The position numbers were made by a program, and so were the translations under genes. DNA of 64,000 nucleotides, taken from an uncultured delta proteobacterium. GTDB lineage: Bacteria > Desulfobacterota > Desulfobulbia > Desulfobulbales > Desulfocapsaceae. The DNA lies in contig CAIQWD010000116.1 of assembly GCA_903875445.1 (NCBI GenBank), positions 97,028 to 161,027 of the forward strand, given 5' to 3'. Positions 62,589-64,000 of this stretch are shown in pieces. How positions within the stretch are numbered: position 1 is the stretch's first letter; each line of letters starts with the position of its first letter. The notes beneath the pieces were generated by a model. It was not told the DNA's origin, made no database searches, and worked only from the letters and a program-made list of their open reading frames with translations.

Positions 62589-63749
62589 ATGATTCCTTAC
62601 GGTCGACAAAATATAAACCAAGCTGATATGGATGCGGTCCTTGAAGTTCTGAGGTCAGATTTCTTGACCCAAGGCCCATTAGTCCCAGCATTTGAAGACG
62701 CTGTCGCTGTTTATTGCGGCGCAAAACATGCAGTAGCGGCTAACAGCGCAACCAGTGCGCTTCATATCGCTTGCCTAGCCTTGGGCTTAGGCAAAGGTGA
62801 TATAGCCTGGACTTCCCCCATTACCTTCGTGGCCAGTGCCAACTGTGTACAGTATTGTGGAGCAATGATCGATTTTGTCGATATCGATCCGAATACTTAT
62901 AACATGAGTGTAGATTACCTTGCGGAAAAACTGGTGGATGCGGAAAAGGCTGGCATTTTACCCAAGGTCGTTATTCCTGTCCATCTGTGTGGTCAGCCTT
63001 GCGAAATGGCTCAAATTCATTCACTTAGCCTGCAATATGGATTTAAGATCATCGAAGACGCATCCCATGCTTTAGGCGGCCGCTACAAGGGAAAGCCTAT
63101 TGGTAACGGCTTATACAGCGATATCACTGTATTTAGTTTCCACCCGGTTAAAATAATCACAACTGGAGAAGGCGGCATAGCGGTTACCAACAATGCTTCG
63201 CTCGCAGAGAAAATGAGCATGTTACGTAGCCACGGCATTACATACGATAATGCCAGCATGCAACAGCAAGAACCAGAAGAAATATGGAACTATCAACAGA
63301 TAGACCTTGGTTTCAATTACCGTATGAGCGATATTCATGCAGCGTTAGGCCTCAGCCAGATGCAGAGGCTTGATACGTTTGTTGCTCAACGCCATACGAT
63401 TGCAAGCAAGTATAACCTTATGTTATCCGGTCTACCCGTTGTTATCCCATTCCAACACCGGAATGGCTATTCCAGCTTTCATCTTTATGTAATTTGTTTA
63501 AAACTTAATGCAATTAACAAGACCCATCGTCAAGTGTTTGAAACACTGCACTTAGCGGGAATAGGGATTAACGTTCATTACATCCCGGTTCATATGCAGC
63601 CCTATTATCAAAAGTTTGGCTTTAAAAGGGGTGATTTCCCAGTGGCTGAGGATTATTTCTCAAAAGCGATTTCTCTCCCTATCTTTCCAGACCTAACGTA
63701 TAAACAGCAAGATATCGTTATCGGCACACTGAATAGGATTTTCGATTAA
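62589..63749 (+). CDS. pseC: UDP-4-amino-4,6-dideoxy-L-altrosamine aminotransferase PseC
   Basis: DegT/DnrJ-type PLP aminotransferase adding the 4-amino group in pseudaminic acid synthesis. The N-terminus MIPYGRQNINQADMDAV and the lysine region SFHPVKIITTGEGG match PseC. 386 aa from ATG 62589, six bp past the pseB stop. Later pse genes would lie beyond the window or are absent, because the gene is followed by an IS remnant. Confidence 0.88.
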   Translation: MIPYGRQNINQADMDAVLEVLRSDFLTQGPLVPAFEDAVAVYCGAKHAVAANSATSALHIACLALGLGKGDIAWTSPITFVASANCVQYCGAMIDFVDIDPNTYNMSVDYLAEKLVDAEKAGILPKVVIPVHLCGQPCEMAQIHSLSLQYGFKIIEDASHALGGRYKGKPIGNGLYSDITVFSFHPVKIITTGEGGIAVTNNASLAEKMSMLRSHGITYDNASMQQQEPEEIWNYQQIDLGFNYRMSDIHAALGLSQMQRLDTFVAQRHTIASKYNLMLSGLPVVIPFQHRNGYSSFHLYVICLKLNAINKTHRQVFETLHLAGIGINVHYIPVHMQPYYQKFGFKRGDFPVAEDYFSKAISLPIFPDLTYKQQDIVIGTLNRIFD

Positions 63750-63767
63750 TTTTATTGTTTCTGTAGA

Positions 63768-63891
63768 GGGTTAAAACCCCCGCCTTTAAGGCGGGTAGCA
63801 TTCTGCTAGCAGCTGGTTTATAATTGTTGGCATGGAATATCGCCAAGGGAGTCATACTAAATTTAAGATTGAGTCAGTAATATCCGGTTAG
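63768..63891 (+). mobile_element. IS200/IS605-type remnant: left-end hairpin plus start of tnpA
   Basis: Hairpin CCCGCCT-TTA-AGGCGGG (63779-63795), overlapping GGGTTAAAACCC, then the palindrome CTGCTAGCAG (63803-63812). At 63832 a 19-codon frame begins MEYRQGSHTKFKIE, the usual start of Y1 transposases of the IS200 group, then diverges and stops at 63891. The catalytic HUH and Tyr parts are absent, so this is a dead fragment. Confidence 0.7.
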
Positions 63892-63974
63892 AAAATTGCA
63901 TGTGAAATATTAATAAATATTAGCCAGTTGGATCATTATTTTCTTGACAAAGAAATAAAAAAATTCTGTCGGCC

Positions 63975-64000
63975 CCCTTAAAAGAAAAATCTTTTAAGGG
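63975..64000. repeat. Hairpin at the window edge
   Basis: Perfect 11-bp inverted repeat CCCTTAAAAGA / TCTTTTAAGGG around AAAA. It may extend past the window. The 63892-63974 stretch before it is AT-rich and holds nothing recognisable. Confidence 0.6.

Overview
The window reads as chromosomal DNA from a Gram-negative, sulfate-reducing Desulfobacterota bacterium, most likely a Desulfobulbales relative; the lineage is inferred. The evidence is a homo-oligomeric-type ATP sulfurylase (sat), a periplasmic tetraheme cytochrome c3, system II cytochrome c maturation (ResB/CcsA), a type IV pilus locus and outer-envelope genes (ftsEX-envC, tatBC, wzm/wzt). Most of the window is ordinary core genome. No tRNA, rRNA or CRISPR array was seen.

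Layout. 1-10.3 kb (minus): one long run ileS-lspA-fabD-bioB-bioA-bioF-bioG-bioC-bioD plus a small Cys-rich ORF, with a nearly complete BioC/BioG-type biotin pathway. 10.8-20 kb: ftsE-ftsX-envC-ctpA (plus), era (minus), an RNB exoribonuclease followed by an unusual diadenylate-cyclase-like protein (plus), then rpmB (minus). 20.5-23.3 kb (plus): resB-ccsA-cytochrome c3. 23.4-31.4 kb (minus): purA-rpoZ-dnaJ-moaC-dksA-galT-response regulator-FolE2-like-glyS. 31.8-33.1 kb (plus): tatB-tatC. 33.1-37.1 kb (minus): SPFH/zinc-ribbon protein, zinc-ribbon protein, nucleoside deaminase-like, radical SAM. 37.6-40.7 kb (minus): sat, then aroB-fmdB.

40.9-53.9 kb is a type IV pilus locus. It has a stand-alone pseudopilin, a minor pilin operon fimT-pilW-pilV-pilX-pilY1 with a good sigma-54 promoter candidate, an NtrC-family regulator and its histidine kinase, and two major-type pilin genes. 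The pilins run into a VKOR-thioredoxin fusion (disulfide formation) and an STT3/PglB-like oligosaccharyltransferase. The second pilin has three N-X-S/T sequons and PilA has two cysteines, so 52.8-57.2 kb looks like a pilin synthesis and periplasmic maturation island.

57.3-63.8 kb is an accessory glycan region: wzm, an AlbA_2/RecG-like regulator, a VapBC-type remnant, wzt with an AT-rich C-terminal half, and pseB-pseC for pseudaminic-acid-type sugars. The window ends in an IS200/IS605 remnant (hairpin plus the first codons of tnpA).

The most novel-looking items are the pilin/VKOR/STT3 island, PilY1 with a duplicated inserted module, the DAC-domain protein downstream of the RNB nuclease, the FolE2 homologue without the usual active-site residues, and the split wzm/wzt locus.
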